DNA of 64,000 bases from Haematobia irritans (GCF_050003625.1 NC_134397.1:224812537-224876536), one strand, 5' to 3'; numbered from the stretch's first letter, positions 11,611 through 23,513 are shown. The notes: generated from the sequence alone by a model not told the origin. Translations and numbers: made by a program.

Positions 11611-12187
11611 AGTCAATGTTGCCAGGGAGAATGTTCGGTTTACCCTACAAGGACAAAAAAAGTTCCCTACTTTCCAATACATACATACAAACAATTTTCT
11701 CTACTATATTTTTCGTTAAATTTAAAAAATTTTACAAAACAAAAATGGTTCTAAGTACTTTATTATCTTAAAACATGAATATGCATCGTATATAACTTAG
11801 AATATAAATTTGTATTACGACCACGGTTGTCACAGTTGGTAGAATTCTACCCAAATTAGTAATCTTTTTTGTTAAATCTTTATCAAAATAAAATTTTGGA
11901 AAAAGTTTCTATAAACAAATTTTTGTGAGAAATTTTTCTATAGAAATAAAATTTTGACAATAAATTCTATAGAAATACAATTTTGACAAAATGTTCTATA
12001 GAAATAAAATGTTGACAAAATTTTCTACAGGAATAAAGTTTACCACACATTGTTAAAGATAAAGCCCTGCTTTACAAATTGTGTTGAGTGAAAATGTCCT
12101 ACATTGTGGCCCTAAGTCCCTACAAGACGCTAAATATTAGAAAAACCCTACATATAGGGAATTTCTCCTACTTCTAGCAACACTGGC
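11611..12187. mobile_element. Inserted segment with weak terminal inverted repeats and a short 29-bp array
   Basis: The left end AGTCAATGTTGCCAG pairs loosely with the right end CTAGCAACACTGGCT (about 12 of 15 positions). Inside, near 11826, GTTGTCACAGTTGGTAGAA introduces a short, decayed stretch of the window-wide array (minus orientation, 11880-12045). It separates the 5' end from the repeat core of the family-4 element. Confidence 0.4.
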
Positions 12188-12225
12188 TGTGTTGATATTG
12201 CACCTACGGAGTTAATATGCCACTA

Positions 12226-12315
12226 GGTTAGGTTAGGTTAAGTTAGGTGGCAGCCCGATGTATCAGGCTCACTTAGACTATTCAGTCCATTGTGATACCA
12301 CATTGGTGAACTTGG
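12226..12315 (-). mobile_element. 5'-truncated SINE, tail only
   Basis: Only the last ~90 bp of the SINE is present, including the TTAGG-type tail and GTGGCAGCCCGATGTATCAG. A perfect 10-bp target duplication TATGCCACTA lies at 12216-12225 and 12316-12325. Truncation at the 5' end with an intact target duplication is typical of aborted target-primed reverse transcription. Confidence 0.85.
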
Positions 12316-13625
12316 TATGCCACTAATATTGAGCCCATTATTAAAAAAGAGAAAATCGTTAAATTAGTGTGGGTAATAAATACAAATTTGTAAAAATCGA
12401 GCAATATTCTTATGTAAGAGCTACAAGTACGTATAAGTACGATCGACTAGTACATCAAAATTTGAAATTTGTGTAACATTGGTTAATAAATAATAGTACT
12501 ATGGCCAAATTTGGGAAAATCGAGCGATGCATATATATGGAAGCAATATCTAAATCTGAACCAATTTGCATAATATTTTGCTGGTTTGATTAATACCACA
12601 AAAGGTTACCTTGTGCAAGATTTGAGTAAGATCAGTTAAGAAATGAAGCCTGTATGGTCAAACATAAGGCTATTAGGGGCGAATTTTTCAAAATCGGGTG
12701 ATACATATATGGGAGCTATATCTACATCTGAACCGATTTCGATGAAATTTTGCACATATAGTTAGTACTATAGAGGACTTGATCTAGCCAACTTTTAGTA
12801 AGATCGGTTAATAAATAAGGGTTCTATGGCCAAATTTGGGAAAATCGGGCTATACATATATATCGGAGCTATATCTAAATCTGATCCGATTTCGATGATC
12901 TTTTGCACATATAGTTAGTGCTATAGAAGACTACCTTTAGCCAAATTTGAGTAAGATCGGTTTATAAATAAGGGTTTTATGGCCAAATTTAGAAAAATCG
13001 GGCGGTACATATATATGGGAGTTATAGCTAAATCTGAACTGATTTCGATGATTTTTTGCACATATAGTTAGTGCTATAGAGGACTACATTTAGCCAAATC
13101 TGAGTAAGATCGGTTGATAAATAAGGGTTTTATGGACAAATATAGAAAAATCGGGCGATACATATATATGAGAGCTATATCTAAATCTGAACCGATTTGG
13201 ATGAAATTTTACAGACTTGAAGGGCGATGGAAAAGATTACGTTTTGCCAAATTTGGTGACGATCCGTTCGAAAAAAAAGCGCAACGTGACCCCATTTGTC
13301 GAAATCGGGACATACATATATATGGGAGCTATATCTAAATTTGATCTGATTTCTTCCAAATTCAATAGCGTTCGTCCTTGTGCCTAAAAAACTCCCTGTA
13401 CCAAATTTCATCAAAATCGGTTAATAATTGCGACCGGAATCCTGTGAACAACAAATACATGGACAGACGGACGGACGGACACCAAGCGCTAGATCGACTC
13501 AGGAGGTGATTCTGAGTCGATCGGTATATATTTTATGGGGTCTAAAATCAATATTTCTGGTAGGCACATTTTTTGGCCGATCAAACTTATTATACCCTGA
13601 CCACTATGTGGTTTAGGGTATAAAA

Positions 13626-15398
13626 AAGCATCGGCATTACAATGCACCCAAAGCCATGGATAAATGTAAGCTGCCTTTATTTTGTATGGCCTGAATTGAA
13701 CCCTCTTCATCGAATATCAACTAAAATCAACTCGCTTATTTCCAAAGTACTTGAATTCATGTTACTTTAGTTAAGCTACTTTAGTCACCCCCCCCCCCTG
13801 TCCATCCCACAAACACACCCATAACAAAGTATGCAATGTGTTTAGTATGAATTGAGAGTGAGTATTTGTTTCTCTTTTGTATTTTGTTGCGTTTTTATGG
13901 ATATTTTGATGTCGATTCTCATATCAGTGTTGCTGTTGTTGTTGTTGTAGCTTTATATGTTGGTTTTTGGTTATTCAGTGGAAAAAACCCCAAGAAAAAA
14001 ATACCGACCACTCTTATAAAATATTCATTTTGCAATCTAAACTCGTGTGAGTACTTCTAAATATTTAATGGAACGAATATATTTTTTGCACTTTTTTCAC
14101 TTTCTGTTGATGATGATGGCTGTGAAGCCAAAGCTTATACTGATGCTCTGATACACCAATGCCATCTTCATTGATGATGGGTGATGAAGAAGCCAGTGTT
14201 GATGGCACTCTGCTTTCTAGCATTTGATGATTTTGTTATTTACACCACGAAAAAGGAGGAGCAAAAGAGCCACTGCTCCAAAAACACCACAAAAATGAAG
14301 GAAAAATATAAAAATCGTAAAAATTTTGTTATTTTAAGTATTTGTTGCATTTTAAGTTACTCCTGATGTTGATGATGATGATGGTGATTTGATTGATGCC
14401 ATCACATCGAATTGAAAATGTAAATCCATTTCAGCTAATGGATGTTTTCCCTGTTTTATGTCCAGAGTCATATTGACGATGTTAATATCATTCACAAGCT
14501 TTATTTTTATTTTTTTTGTTGTTGTATTTGTTTATACTCCACAAATGGTATTTTTCGTTATAATATAAATTTTATTCAATATTCCCAATGCAATAATATA
14601 TCTATTGGTATACATCAGATTTTCTTCCTAATATCACTTGAATAGATCATTCAAGAGACTTGAATTTAAGTCTGTTTTAGCACAATCCGGGAGATGTGGA
14701 GATCAAGGAAAATCCAAAACATCACAAAAAACCGTAATTAAATTCATCTTATTTTTATTGAAAAAAAAAATAATAAAAATTTGTTTGTAGTTCAATTTCA
14801 ATATTTTTTCGATAGTTTCCACCAAATTGTCCTTTTCTAAGTATGTTTCAAAATTTTTTATGAACTAAACATGGATATAAAGTTCAATGACTGTCCACAT
14901 AAGTTCAAAGAGAACTAAAGCAAAAGAAGATTTTCTTCTATAACACTAGTTTACAAAATATCTTTTTCATGTACATTTGATGAGATGTGACTTTTCTTAT
15001 GTATTTTAATCTGCTGTATTCGAAAAAAAAAATTTAACAAAAATTTTTATGGAACAGTTTTTTTGAGATATAACTTAAAATAAGTTTTTCGCTCTGTTTT
15101 CACTAAACAAATTATATCTCGAGTTAGAAATGACCGATTATTACTAAATGAAAGGTATTGAGATAACGAATAATCGTGTACAATTGGATAAGCAATAAGT
15201 TAAGTGGTTCAAAAAATATCGATGCTAAAAGGGTAAATTTTCACAAAAAAAAAATGTTTTACAGTGACCATTTTCCGCTTCTTTCCATGGTCGTATATAT
15301 GATACTCTAACGTAGATAATCCCAGCAAAAACTATTTCAGCAGTAAAATTTTGTTGCGGTTTTTGGTATGCAATAAAGTAGGCAGTGCATCCACACTA
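13626..15398. other. Non-coding stretch with GAT/GTT microsatellites and a MITE remnant
   Basis: Short GATGATGATG and GTTGTTGTTG runs occur near 13930, 14110 and 14360, and a C10 run near 13790. Near 14790-14945 TATGAACTAAACATGGATAT and ACATAAGTTCAAAGAGAACT match the MITE at 37784. No exon can be defended. Confidence 0.45.
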
Positions 15399-15626
15399 CA
15401 CACAAAGAAAATTTCATTAAAATTGAGCCAACGAAAATGCTTCATTGATACAACGAAACATTTTCATTAAGACAATGAAAATATTCGTTAATAGTACGAA
15501 ACGTTTCGTTGACTAACAGAAAATTCGTTATAATAACGAAAAATTTCGTTATATCAATGAATTTGTTTCTTTGGCTCAATTTTAATGACACATTTCATTA
15601 ATATAACGAAACTTTTTCTATCAGTG
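15399..15626. mobile_element. MITE, second copy of the 11137 family, TA duplication
   Basis: It runs from CACACAAAGAAAATTTCATT to TTTTTCTATCAGTG and is flanked on both sides by TA (15397-15398, 15627-15628). It has the same order of CGTTAAT and AACGAA modules as the 11137 copy. 228 bp, non-coding. Confidence 0.8.
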
Positions 15627-15640
15627 TACATGTATCGGCG

Positions 15641-15696
15641 GCAATAACGTAAACGAGTAATCAAACAAGTTTATGATCATTCGTTTACGTTATTGC
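15641..15696. repeat. Perfect 16-bp stem hairpin
   Basis: GCAATAACGTAAACGA (15641-15656) is exactly complementary to 15681-15696, with a 24-nt loop. It lies directly beside the 15399 MITE and 53 bp from a second perfect hairpin. Confidence 0.85.
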
Positions 15697-15749
15697 AACC
15701 AATTCATGCAGTATAGATGCGCGAAAGGTAGTGCTGTTTTTCTTCATAC

Positions 15750-15789
15750 CAATAACAATATTGCTCACTTCCAAGCAATATTGTTATTG
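15750..15789. repeat. Perfect 16-bp stem hairpin with 8-nt loop
   Basis: CAATAACAATATTGCT (15750-15765) pairs exactly with 15774-15789 around the loop CACTTCCA. The stem is AT-rich. It may be the middle of an unrecognised foldback element. Confidence 0.85.
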
Positions 15790-16084
15790 AAATGAGCAAT
15801 TATATCAGCGCTATGTTGAAGCTTCTATAAATCGGGACATCGCCCACCAAAATCAGCGCTGATTCGTTTGTTTTGTAAGCAGTTGGTACTGCCTCTCTCC
15901 CTAGCAATCCTGCTGAAATAGTGCTCCATTTTTTGTTGGGATAAGACCAACTAGAAGAAAAATGACGGAAAAATGGCAAAGTTATAAGCAATTGAATGAA
16001 CAAATCCAATGTCAAATCATGCAAATACGAGTCACTTACCCACCCAAAAATGCATTTTTGTGTGGCCGAGTGGCATTGGAACAT

Positions 16085-16360
16085 AATTTTATTTCTATTG
16101 AAAATTTTGTCAAAATTTTATTTCTATAGAAAATTTTGTCAAAATTTTATTTCTATAGAAAATGTTGTCAACATTTTATTTCTATAGAAAATTTTATCAA
16201 AATTTTATTTCTATTGAAAATTTTGTCAAAATTTTATTTCTTTTAAAAATTTTGTCAAAATTTTATTTCTTTTAAAAATTTTGTCAAAATTTTATTTCTA
16301 TAGAAAATTTTGTCGACATTTAATTTCTATAGAAAATGTTGTCAAAATTTTATTTTATTC
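16085..16360 (+). repeat. 29-bp tandem array (TTTCTATAGAAA type)
   Basis: About nine units contain TATTTCTATAGAAAATTTTG with a 29-bp spacing. Each unit holds the perfect palindrome TTTCTATAGAAA. The array runs into GTTTTGTTATTGTTGGTT, the border of the adjacent foldback element. Confidence 0.9.
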
Positions 16361-16393
16361 GTTTTGTTATTGTTGGTTTATTATTCAATAATT

Positions 16394-16807
16394 ATTGTTG
16401 TTTTTGCTTTCAGCTTAAAACATTGCATTGAGTAAACTACAAAGTGTAGCTTAACCAACAGAGGAAAGGAATGCTTATCAAATTTATTTGGGCAAAGCCC
16501 TATAGACTGCAAGATGGTTGGATGGACGCACGTTTCGGATTTACTACATTCCTCATCAGGATCCTCTACTTGCAGCGAAACTATCAACCAATTATCAGAA
16601 TAAATTCGGGCAGTTCGCACACGCACACACACACACTTGAACCTTCCGAAAAAAAGGTTTATGATAGTCGACTTTTGCCGAAATAAATCTTTGTAGAAAC
16701 ATAGGGCTTTGCCCAAATAAATTTGAGAAACATTCTGTTGGTTAAGCTAACATACACTTGTAGTTTAGTCAATGCATGGTTTTAAGCTGAAATCACAAAC
16801 AACAATA
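16394..16807. mobile_element. Foldback element with ~110-bp inverted arms
   Basis: The left arm (about 16394-16503) and right arm (about 16700-16807) are complementary: CAGCTTAAAACATTGCATTG against the complement of CAATGCATGGTTTTAAGCTG, then TAGCTTAACCAACAG, then AATTTATTTGGGCAAAGCCC with TAT. The ~200-bp centre holds an ACACAC run and CTATCAACCAATTATCAGAA, which recurs at 51146-51520. Small indels interrupt the arms. Confidence 0.75.
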
Positions 16808-17456
16808 AAGTTTTATTTCTATAGACATTTTTTTTATACCCACCACCATAGGATGGGGGTATATAAACTTTGTCATTCCGTTTGTAACATATCGAAATAT
16901 TGCTCTAAGACCCCATAAAGCATTTATATTCTGGGTCGTGGTGAAATTCTGAGTCGATCTGAGCATGTCCGTCCGTCTGTTGAAATCACGCTAACTTCCG
17001 AACGAAACAAGCTATCAACTTGAAACTTGGCGCAAGTAGTTGTTATTGATGTAGGTCGGATGGTATTGCAAATGGGCCATATCGGTCCACTTTTACGTAT
17101 ATCCCCCATATAAACGGATCCCCAGATTTGGCTTGCGGAGCCTATAAGAGTAGCATATTTCATCCGATCTGGCTGAAATTTGGTACATGGTATTAGTATA
17201 CGGTCTCTAACAACCAAGCAAAAATTGATCCATATCGGTCAATAATTATATATAGCTCACATATAAACCGAATCCCAGATTTGAACTCCGGAGCCTCTTG
17301 GACGAGCAAAATTCATCCGATCCGGTTGAAATTTGCAACGTGGTGTTAGTATATGACCACTAATAACCATTCCAAAATTGGTCCATATCGGTCTATAGTT
17401 ATATATAGCCGATCCCCAATCACACAAAAATTGGTCCATATCGGTTCATAACCATA

Positions 17457-17754
17457 CACACAAAAAAAAATTTTTCTGATTCAATCACGAAATTAATTGA
17501 TCCAATTAATTTTTAATTGAAATGTCTTCAATCACAGAAATGATAGTATCAATTAAAAAATTAATTGAAGGTCAATTAAAAAGTTAATTCCAATTAAAAG
17601 ATCCAATTAAAAAATTAATTGATACTATTATTTTTGTGATTGATTTTTGTTTCAATTAAAAAATTTGTTGAATCAATTAATTTTTTAATTGAATATTTTT
17701 TAAAACTCAATTAAAATTTTAATTGGAAAAATTTTCGTGAAATTTTTTTGTGTG
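17457..17754 (-). mobile_element. MITE, CACACAAAAAAAAA ends, CAATTAA-rich
   Basis: The ends are CACACAAAAAAAAATTTTTC and AATTTTTTTGTGTG, with TA on both sides (17455-17456 and 17755-17756). Removing it joins the genomic TSD to the SINE tail, so it sits exactly at the SINE border. Interior: repeated CAATTAATTTTTTAATTG palindromes. A reversed copy is at 25759-26048. Confidence 0.75.
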
Positions 17755-17756
17755 TA

Positions 17757-18108
17757 GGTTAGGTTAGGTTAGGTTATGTGGCAGCCCGATGTATCAGGCT
17801 CACTTAGACTATTCAGTCCATTGTGATACCACAGTGGTGAACTTCTCTCTTATCACTGAGTGCTGCCCGATTCCATGTTAAGCTCAATGACAAGGGACCT
17901 CATTTTTATAGCCGAGTCCGAACGGCGTTCCACATTCGAGTGAAACCTCTTAGAGAAGCTTTGAAACCCTCAGAAATGTCACCAGCATTACTGAGGTGGG
18001 ATAATCCACCGCTGAAAAACTTTTTGGTGTTCGGTCGTAGCAGGAATCGAAACCACGACCTTGTGTATGCAAGGCGGGCATGCTAACCATTGCACCACGA
18101 TGGCTCCC
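17757..18108 (-). mobile_element. tRNA-derived SINE, full length
   Basis: Tail, 3' end, body and head are present in reverse orientation. The B-box is changed to GGTTTCGATTCC by an extra base pattern (written here as GGAATCGAAACC). An 8-bp duplication ATAACCAT lies at 17448-17455 and 18109-18116, with the MITE between the left repeat and the tail. Confidence 0.8.
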
Positions 18109-18135
18109 ATAACCATGGTTGCCACTCGAGCAAAA

Positions 18136-19827
18136 AAAACAAGTATATACGGCCGTAAGTTCGGCCAGGCCGAAGCTTATGTACCCTCCATCATGGATTG
18201 CGTAGAAACTTCTTCTAAACACTGCCATCCACAATCGAATTACTTAAGTTGCGGTAACGCTTGCCGGCAAGGTATCTTAAAACCTCCTAACACCATCTTC
18301 TAAATTGAATGTCCATACGTGGTATATATTAAATCAAAAAAGATCGATCCAATACGTATATAATTCAGTTTGACAAAGTAGACATAAAATTTTGACAAAA
18401 TTTTCTACAGAAAGAACACAAAATTTTCTATAGAAATAAAAATTTTGACAAAAATTTCTACAGAAATAAAATTTTAACAAAATTTTCAATAGAAATAAAC
18501 TTTTGACAAAATTTTCAATAGAAATAAAATCTTGGTCGATTATTTTTGGCTCGAGTGGCAACTATGATTATGAACCGAGTAAAATTTGAACAAAATTTTC
18601 TATAGAAATAAAATTTAGAAAAAATTTTCTATAGAAATAAAATTTTGACAATGATGAAAATTTTATTATGAACCGAATAAAATTTTAACAAAATTTTCTC
18701 TAGAAATAAAATTTTGACAACATTTTCTATAAAAATAAAATTTTGGTAGATTATTTTTGGCTCTAGTGGCAACCATGATTATGAACCGATATGGACCAAT
18801 TTTTGTGTGATTGGACCAATTTTGGTATGGTTGTTAGCGACCATATACTAACACCACGTTCCTACTTTGAACCGGATCGGATGAATTTTGCTCCTCCAAG
18901 AGGCTCCGGAGGTCAAATCTGGAGAACGTGTTATTTGGGGCTATATATAATTATGGACCGATATGGACCAATTTTTGCACGGTTGCTAGAGACCATATAC
19001 CAATACCATGTACCAAATTTCAGCCGGATCGGATAAAATTTGCTTCTCTTTGAGGCTCCGCAACCCAAATCTGGGGATCGGTTTATATGGGCGCTATATA
19101 TAATTATGGACCAATGTGGACCAATTTTTGCATGATTGTTAGAGACCATATACCAACACCATGTACCAAATTTCAGCCGGATCGGATGAAATTTGCTTCT
19201 CTTTGAGGCTCCGCAAGCCAAAATCTGGGGATCGGTTTATATGGGGGCTATATAATTATGGACCGATGTGGACCAATTTTTGCATGGTTGTTAGAGACCA
19301 TATAGTAACACCATGTACCAAATTTCAGCCGGATCGGATGAAATTTGTTTCTCTTTTAGGCTCCGCAAGCCAAATCTGGAGATCGGTTTATATGGGGGCT
19401 ATATATAATTATGGACCGATGTGGACCAATTTTTGCATGGTTGTTAGAGACCATATACCAACACCATGTACCAAATTTCAGCAGGATCGGATGAAATATG
19501 CTTCTGTTAGAGGCTCCACAAGCCAAATCTGAGGGTCCCTTTATATGGGGGCTATACGTAAAAGTGGACCGATATGGCCCATTTTCAATACCATCCGACC
19601 TACATCGATAGCAACTACTTGTGCCAAGTTTCAAATCGATAGCTTGTTTCGTTCGGAAGTTAGCGTGATTTCAACAGACGGACGGACGGACGGACATGCT
19701 TAGATCGACTCAGAATTTCACCACGACCCAGAATATATATACTTTATGGGGTCTTAGGGCAATATTTCGATGTGTTACAAACGGAATGACAAAGTTAATA
19801 TACCCCCATCCTATGATAGAGGGTATA
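18136..19827 (+). mobile_element. DINE-1-like element, family 3, complete
   Basis: The 5' end is AACAAGTATATACGGCCGTAAG with the perfect stem TTCGGCC-A-GGCCGAA and ATGGATTGCGTAGAAACTTC. A 29-bp array (18385-18770) follows, then the linker GGCTC-AGTGGCAACCATGATTATG, about five 147-153-bp units, the GGACGGACGGACGG block and the hairpin ATACCCCCATCC/...GAGGGTAT. It is the clearest end-to-end copy of family 3 in the window and sits inside the minus-strand copy. Confidence 0.7.
18385..18770 (-). repeat. 29-bp arrays inside the family-3 element
   Basis: Two short blocks in reverse orientation (AAATTTTCTATAGAAATAAA) are separated by GGCTCGAGTGGCAACTATGA. Their position between the DINE 5' end and the unit array recurs in the copies at 38111 and 45797, so the array is part of family 3 here. 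Confidence 0.8.
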
Positions 19828-20395
19828 AAAAATTAGCAAAATTTTATTTCTATAGAAAATTTCGTCAAAATTTTATTTCTATAGAAAATTTGGTCATAAT
19901 TTGATTTCTATAGAAAATTTATGGAATTTTTTTTTAATGTATTTCTATAGAAAATTTTTATTTTATAGAAATTTTTGTCAAAAGATTCTTTTTATATAAA
20001 TATATTTTGTATAGAAAATTTTGTCAATATGTTATTTCTATAGAAAATTTTGCGAAATTTTTATTTCCATAAAAAAATTTTGTTATTTTTATAGAAAATT
20101 TTGCCAATATTTTACTTTTTTATGTAATTTTTTGTCAATTTTTCTTTCTATGGAAAATTTCTCCAATATTTTATTTCTATAGCGTATTTTGTTAATATTT
20201 TATTTTTATAGAAAATTTTGTAAATTTGTTAAATAGAAAATTTTGTAAATATTTTATTTCAATAGAATATTTTTTCAAAATTTTCTTTTAATAGAATTTT
20301 TTGTCAAAATAATATTTTTTTATAGAAATGTTTGTGAAAAGTTGATTTCTATAGAAAATTTGTCAATATTTTATTTCTATAGAACATTTATGAAG
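19828..20395 (+). repeat. 29-bp array, diverged
   Basis: About eighteen imperfect units start with TTAGCAAAATTTTATTTC. That is what follows GAGCAAAAATAATC in the minus-strand family-3 copy at 46680, so this is probably the continuation of the copy interrupted at 18136. Confidence 0.75.
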
Positions 20396-20693
20396 TACGA
20401 CGTAGTGTAAGATGATATACCAAAATATTAATAATTACACCAATCCACCAAACAGTAAAAAATCTACATTTGTTGGTAGAATTCTACTAACTGTGGCAAC
20501 AGTGATTGCATCACGAATAACATTATTTCTGAATGCAATATATCAAAATGACTTTGTATGGTTATAAACAATAAAATTAACAATAATAATATAGCTAGAA
20601 TTTGGTTGTAATACATATTAGCCACACTGTATATAACTGATCGGTTAAAGACAGGTTTATCTGATTTTGCTGCTTTCTCCTCTGAAGTTTATT
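20317..20693 (+). repeat. Long direct duplication, copy 1
   Basis: It starts TTTATAGAAATGTTTGTG and ends CTCCTCTGAAGTTTATT. It contains AAGTACGACGTAGTGTAAG, GGTAGAATTCTACTAACTG and CACTGTATATAACTGATCGG. It aligns with 23514-23826 apart from an extra array unit and a ~35-bp insertion near 20590. The family-1 element begins at the next base. Confidence 0.85.
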
Positions 20694-23513
20694 ATACCCT
20701 GCTCCACACTGTGGAACAGGGTATTATAAGTTAGTGCATATGTTTGCAACACCCAGTAGGGGACGAGATAGACACATGGTGTCTTTGGCAAAAATGCTCA
20801 GGGTGGGCTCCTGAGTCGATATAGCCATGTCCGTCTGTCCGTGAACACATTTTTGTAACCAAAGTCTAGGTCGCAGTTTTAGTCCAATGGACTTCAAATT
20901 TAGCACAAGTATGTGTTTTGGCTCAGAATAGATCCCTATTGATTTTGGAAGAAATCGGTTCAGATTTAGATATATCTCCCATATATATATTTCGCCCGAT
21001 ATGGACTTATATGTTACCAGAAGCCAGAGTTTTACCCTAATTTGCTTAAAATTTTGCACAAGAAGAACAATTAGTACTATAGTCAAGTGTGCCAAATTTT
21101 ATTGAAATCGATTCAGATTTAGATATAGCTTCCATATATATCTTTCGCCCGATATGGACTAATACGGTCCCAGAAGCCAGAGTTTTACCCAAATTTGGTT
21201 GAAATTTTGCACAGGGAGTAGAATTAGCATTGTAGCTATGCGTGTCAAATTTGGTTGAAATCAGTTCAGATTTAGATATAGCTCCCATATATAGCTTTCG
21301 CCCGATTTACACTCATATGACCACAGAGGCCAATTTTTTGCTCCGATTTAGTTGAAATTTTGCACAGGGAGTAGAATTTGCATTGTAGCTATGCGTGCCA
21401 AATTTGGTTGAAATCGGTTCAGATTTAGATATAGCTCCAATATATAGCTTTCGGCCGATTTATACTCATATGACCATAGGGACCAATTTTTAACTCCGAT
21501 TTAGTTGAAATTTTGCACAGGGAGTAGAATTAGCATTGTTGCTATGCGAGCCAAATTTGGTTGAAATCGGTTCAGATTTAGATATAGTTCCCATATATAG
21601 CTTTCGCCCGATTTACACTCATATGAACACAGAATAGTTGATATTTTGCACAGGGAGTAGAATTAGCATTGTTGCTATTCGTGCCAAATATGGTTGAAAT
21701 CGGTTTAGATTTAGATATAGCTCCCATATATATGTTTTTCTGATTTCGACAAAAATGGTCAAAATACCAACATTTTCCTGGTAAAATCGCTTCTGCTTAG
21801 TCGAAAAGTTGTAAAAATGAATCTAATTTTCCTAATCTTGTAATACACATATATCGAGCGATAAATCATAAATAAACTTTTTCGAAGTTTCCTTAAAATT
21901 GCTTCAGATTTAAACGTTTCCCATATTTATACCCTGCTCCACACTGTGGAACAGGGTATTATAAGTTAGTGCATATGTTTGCAACACCCAGAAGGAGACG
22001 AGATAGACACATGGTGTCTTTGGCAAAAATGCTCAGGGTGGGCTCCTGAGTCGATATAGCCATGTCCGTCTGTCCGTGAACACATTTTTGTAATCAAAGT
22101 CTAGGTCGCAGTCTTAGTCCAATCGACTTCAAATTTGACACAAGTATGTGTTTTGGCTCAGAATAGATCCCTATTGATTTTGGAAGAAATCGGTTCATAT
22201 TTAGATATAGCTCCCGTATATATATTTCACCCGATATGGACTTATATGGCCCCAGAAGCCAGAGTTTTACCCTAATTTGCTTAAAATTTTGCACAAGAAG
22301 AACAATTTGTACTATAGTCAAGTGTGCGAAATTTTTTTGAAATCGGTTCAGAATTAGATATAGCTCCCATATATATCTTTCGCCCGATATGGACTAATAC
22401 GGTCCCAGAAGCCAGAGTTTTACCCCAATTTGGCTGAAATTTTGCACAGGGAGAAGAATTAGCATTGTAGCTATGCGTGCCAAATTTTTTTGAAATCGGT
22501 TTAGATTTAGATATAGCTCCCATATATAGCTTTCGCCCGATTTACACTCATATGACCACAGAGGCCAATTTTTAACCCCGATTTAGTTGAAATTTTGCAC
22601 AGGGAGTAGAATTAGCATTGTAGCTATGCGTGTCAAACTTGGTTGAAATCGGTTCAGATTTAGATATAGCTCGCATATATAGCTTTCGCCCGATTTACAC
22701 TCATATGACCCCAGAGGCCAATTTTTAACTCCGAATTTTGCACAGGGAGTAGAATTAGCATTGTTGCTATGCGTGCCAAATTTGGTTGAAATCGGTTCAT
22801 ATAGCTCCCATATATATGTTTTTTCTGATTTCGACAAAAATGGTCAAAATACCAACATTTTCCTTTTAAAATCGCCACTGCTTAGTCGAAAGTTGTAAAA
22901 ATGACTCTAATTTTCCTAAACTTGTAATACATATATATCGAGCAATAAATCATAAATAAACTTTTGCGAAGTTTCCTTAAAATTACTTCAGATTTAAATG
23001 TTTCCCATATTTTTTACTAAAATTGTGTTCCACCTTAGTGCATTAGCCAGCTTAAATTTTGAGTCTATAGATTTTGTAGAAGTCTATCAAATTCTGTCCA
23101 CATCGAGTGATATTTAAATGTATATATTTGGGACAAACCATTATATATAGCCCCCAACACATTTGACGGATGTGATATGGTATCGAAAATTTAGATCTAC
23201 AAAGTGGTGCAGGGTATAATATAGTCGGCCCCGCCCGACTTTACACTTTCCTTACTTGTTTTTTTTTTACTAAGATTGTGTTCTACCCTAGTGCATTAGC
23301 CGACTTAAATCTTGAGTCTATAGATTTTGTAGAAGTTTATCAAATTCTGTCCAGATCGAGTGATATTTAAATGTATGTATTTGGGACAAACCTTTATATA
23401 TAGCCCCCAACACATTTAACGGATGTGATATGGTATCGAACATTTAGATCTACAAAGTGGTGCAGGGTATAATATAGTCGGCCCCGCCCGACTTTATACT
23501 TTCCTTACTTGTT
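20694..23513 (-). mobile_element. DINE-1-like element, family 1, split by a second copy
   Basis: The 3' hairpin reads ATACCCTGCTCCACACTGTGG...CAGGGTAT. Several ~155-bp units follow, then a stop at CCCATATTT (21928) where a complete second family-1 copy starts. The missing 5' part resumes at 23261 (TTTTTTTACTAAGATTGTG) and ends ACTTTCCTTACTTGTT. Joining the parts by position recreates the normal order of the family. Confidence 0.75.
21929..23260 (-). mobile_element. DINE-1-like element, family 1, nested
   Basis: A complete copy from hairpin (ATACCCTGCTCCACACTGTG) to 5' end (CACTTTCCTTACTTGTT) is inserted in the T-run next to the 5' section of the outer copy. It has about five units. It is close in sequence to its host, consistent with a recent burst. 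Confidence 0.75.

Larger units (their letters stand above)
11420..13625 (+). mobile_element. DINE-1-like element, family 4
   Basis: The 5' end is AACAAGTGAGTAAAGTAGA with the GTCGGGCGGGGCCGAC stem and ATACCCTAAACCACC. Units carry ACATATATATGGGAGCTAT, CTGAACCGATTTCGATG and CACATATAGTTAGTGCTATA. The 3' block has GGACAGACGGACGGACGG and the hairpin TATACCCTGACCAC/GTGGTTTAGGGTATA. It contains an inserted segment (11611-12187) and a SINE tail (12226-12315). Confidence 0.65.
16835..18135 (-). mobile_element. DINE-1-like element, family 3, heavily interrupted; 3' part
   Basis: The minus-strand 3' hairpin appears as ATACCCACCACCATAGGATGGGGGTAT, followed by the conserved block and about two repeat units. 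It is interrupted by a MITE (17457-17754) and SINE (17757-18108), resumes as ATAACCATGGTTGCCACTCG, and is broken again at about 18136 by a plus-strand family-3 element. It appears to resume at 19828 with TTAGCAAAATTTTATTTC. Confidence 0.65.
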
